NCBI RefSeq assembly: GCF_026391055.1
Contig: NZ_JAPLET010000022.1
Coordinates: 62,001-126,000, forward strand
DNA from: Spirosoma sp.
GTDB lineage: Bacteria; Bacteroidota; Bacteroidia; Cytophagales; Spirosomataceae
Direction: 5' to 3'
Length of the DNA: 64,000 nt
Below the pieces are notes generated by a model, which was not told where the DNA came from, did not search any database, and saw only the letters and a program-made list of their open reading frames with translations. Made by a program: the position numbers and the translations under genes. Below, in pieces: positions 62,963-64,000 of the stretch. How positions within the stretch are numbered: position 1 is the first letter of the stretch; every line of letters begins with the position of its first letter.

Positions 62963-64000
62963 TTAGAGTTTATTATGCTTTTTTAAAATCAAGTCAATAA
63001 TCTCCAGCGCCTGCCCCAGCGAATGTTCCGGCTTGAAAAGCTTGTCCAGATCAGGCACATCAACGGCTTGTTCCCGAAGCACGTCTTTAAGGCGTTTACG
63101 TTCCGATACTGCCACCGCACAGGCTTTTTCGACCAGTTCATGGGCGTTGGCTTTGCCCAGTTTAGGGGCCAGCGCCAGCGAAACCGTTTCAGCATAAATT
63201 AAGCCGTTGGTCAGTTCGAGATTTTGACGCATCCGGTCGGCATCCACGTCTAGATTATCGAGCAACTCCAATGAGCGTTCAATGGACCCGGCCGTAAGTT
63301 GCATAATGTCGGTTAGCACGTCCCACTCCGAATGCCAGCGTCCTGCCGAGCGTTCGTGTTCCTGCGGCATAGCCGACAATAATGTTGCGACAAGATTCGG
63401 GATTCGGTTGGCGTTAGCCAGAATGGCCGTAGTGGTGACCGGGTTGCGTTTGTGCGGCATCGTACTGGAACCACCCTTGCCAGCCGCTTTTCCTTCCAGC
63501 ACTTCGGCAATCTCGGTCTGCATCAGCAACATTACATCGTTGGCGATCTTGGCCAGACTACCCGAGAGAATACCCAGCACAGCGGCCAGTTCGGCTATGT
63601 TATCCCGCTGCGTGTGCCAGGAAACGGAAGGCTCCAGCCCTAATAAACTCGCGACCTCCTGATGTACTGCATCTGGAATCGACGCATTGCGGCTGCCCAC
63701 CGCCCCCGCCAGTTGCAGCACTAGCACCCGCTGCCGACAAGCTGCCAGCCGTTGTTGACTACGGCTGAGACCATCTAGCCACGAGGCCGTTTTCAGGCCG
63801 AAGGTGATGGGCTTTGCCTGTTGCAACAGCGTCCGGCCAATCATAACGGTTTGGCGGTGCTCTTTAGTTAGGGTCATAAGCCGGTCTGCCAGCGCCGAAA
63901 GTTTGTCATCCAGCCAATCGAGCACGGTTTTGATCGTCAACACGGTAGCTGTATCGACAACATCCTGGCTAGTTGCGCCCAGGTGCACATACCCAGCCGT
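62963..64000 (-). CDS. pcaB: 3-carboxy-cis,cis-muconate cycloisomerase (runs off right edge)
   Basis: About 345 codons are visible, open to the right edge (the frame reads AGYVHLGATSQDV before the window ends). The aspartase/fumarase signature GSSTMPHKRNP is clear, along with HLGATSQDVVDTAT and ERSAGRWHSEWDVL. PcaB lactonises carboxymuconate made by protocatechuate 3,4-dioxygenase; the dioxygenase genes (pcaHG) would be expected beyond the right edge. A 57-bp gap of low-complexity sequence separates it from pcaDC. Confidence 0.93.
   Translation of the reverse strand, partial: TAGYVHLGATSQDVVDTATVLTIKTVLDWLDDKLSALADRLMTLTKEHRQTVMIGRTLLQQAKPITFGLKTASWLDGLSRSQQRLAACRQRVLVLQLAGAVGSRNASIPDAVHQEVASLLGLEPSVSWHTQRDNIAELAAVLGILSGSLAKIANDVMLLMQTEIAEVLEGKAAGKGGSSTMPHKRNPVTTTAILANANRIPNLVATLLSAMPQEHERSAGRWHSEWDVLTDIMQLTAGSIERSLELLDNLDVDADRMRQNLELTNGLIYAETVSLALAPKLGKANAHELVEKACAVAVSERKRLKDVLREQAVDVPDLDKLFKPEHSLGQALEIIDLILKKHNKL

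Noticed and set aside
1..64000. CRISPR arrays, tRNA, rRNA, prophage or integrative element
   Set aside because: No regularly spaced repeats, tRNA-like T-loops with paired arms, integrase or phage structural genes were found on either strand.

Overview
The window looks like chromosomal DNA of a Bacteroidota bacterium, most likely a Cytophagales member close to Spirosoma. The reasons are a SusC-type receptor, DUF5686, DUF4494, DUF4833 and HYC_CC_PP proteins, many AraC regulators, weak Shine-Dalgarno signals, and candidate promoters of the Bacteroidota TAnnTTTG type. No rRNA, tRNA, CRISPR array, phage or plasmid genes were seen. The only mobile DNA is a small field of decayed IS3 debris near 8.3-8.9 kb. 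All assignments come from reading translations and motifs; no database search was run.

Layout. 0-4.3 kb: the start of a SusC receptor, a frameshifted dihydrodipicolinate-synthase-family aldolase, a sodium:solute symporter and a divergent AraC regulator, which together resemble a small catabolic locus. 4.8-9.4 kb: a PAS histidine kinase, a tiny zinc-ribbon protein, a BLUF blue-light sensor, IS3 remnants and a frameshifted lipoprotein, with long gene-free gaps. 9.5-15.4 kb: a serine beta-lactamase-like hydrolase, two AraC-type regulators (one membrane-anchored), a DUF4932 HEXXH protein and a 5'-truncated PIN toxin. 15.7-26.3 kb: MscS channel, cysteine desulfurase, VIT-type metal transporter, a coupled PepSY / ApbE-DUF2271 pair, a TlpA-like lipoprotein, an FMN reductase and a trans-sulfuration enzyme. 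26.4-32.1 kb: a DUF1800-DUF1501 pair, enoyl-CoA hydratase plus 2,4-dienoyl-CoA-reductase-like SDR, and DUF4494.

32.2-39.2 kb is a compact island that appears devoted to copper or a similar soft metal: a HYC_CC_PP protein, a TonB receptor, an unusual CxxC(HMA-like)-AraC regulator overlapping it, a 19-cysteine four-helix copper-storage-type protein, an Asp-box exoprotein with a CECC motif, a Met/His-rich outer-membrane protein (frameshifted) and a periplasmic HMA protein. 39.2-44.8 kb holds housekeeping genes: kynU, queG, grpE and dnaJ.

45.2-51.1 kb is a five-gene cluster (PgpA-type phosphatase, GtrA, DUF5686, CDP-alcohol phosphatidyltransferase fused to DUF4833, AUR1-like PAP2 protein). It resembles the inositol-lipid/inositol-phosphoceramide clusters of Bacteroidota. 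In front of it is a 36-codon frame that looks like the C-terminal stub of a lost myo-inositol-phosphate synthase. After a 984-residue DUF2723 protein, 54.3-64 kb is one long minus-strand block: the protocatechuate branch of the beta-ketoadipate pathway (pcaB, pcaD-pcaC fusion, pobA, pcaI-pcaJ fusion, pcaF) followed by three secreted esterases that may release phenolic acids from plant esters.

Three features cut across the window. Long perfect or near-perfect hairpins (20-32 bp arms) sit in gene junctions, including inside the grpE-dnaJ and pcaIJ-pcaF operons. Three genes are broken by an apparent one-base gain in a short homopolymer. Several genes are domain fusions.
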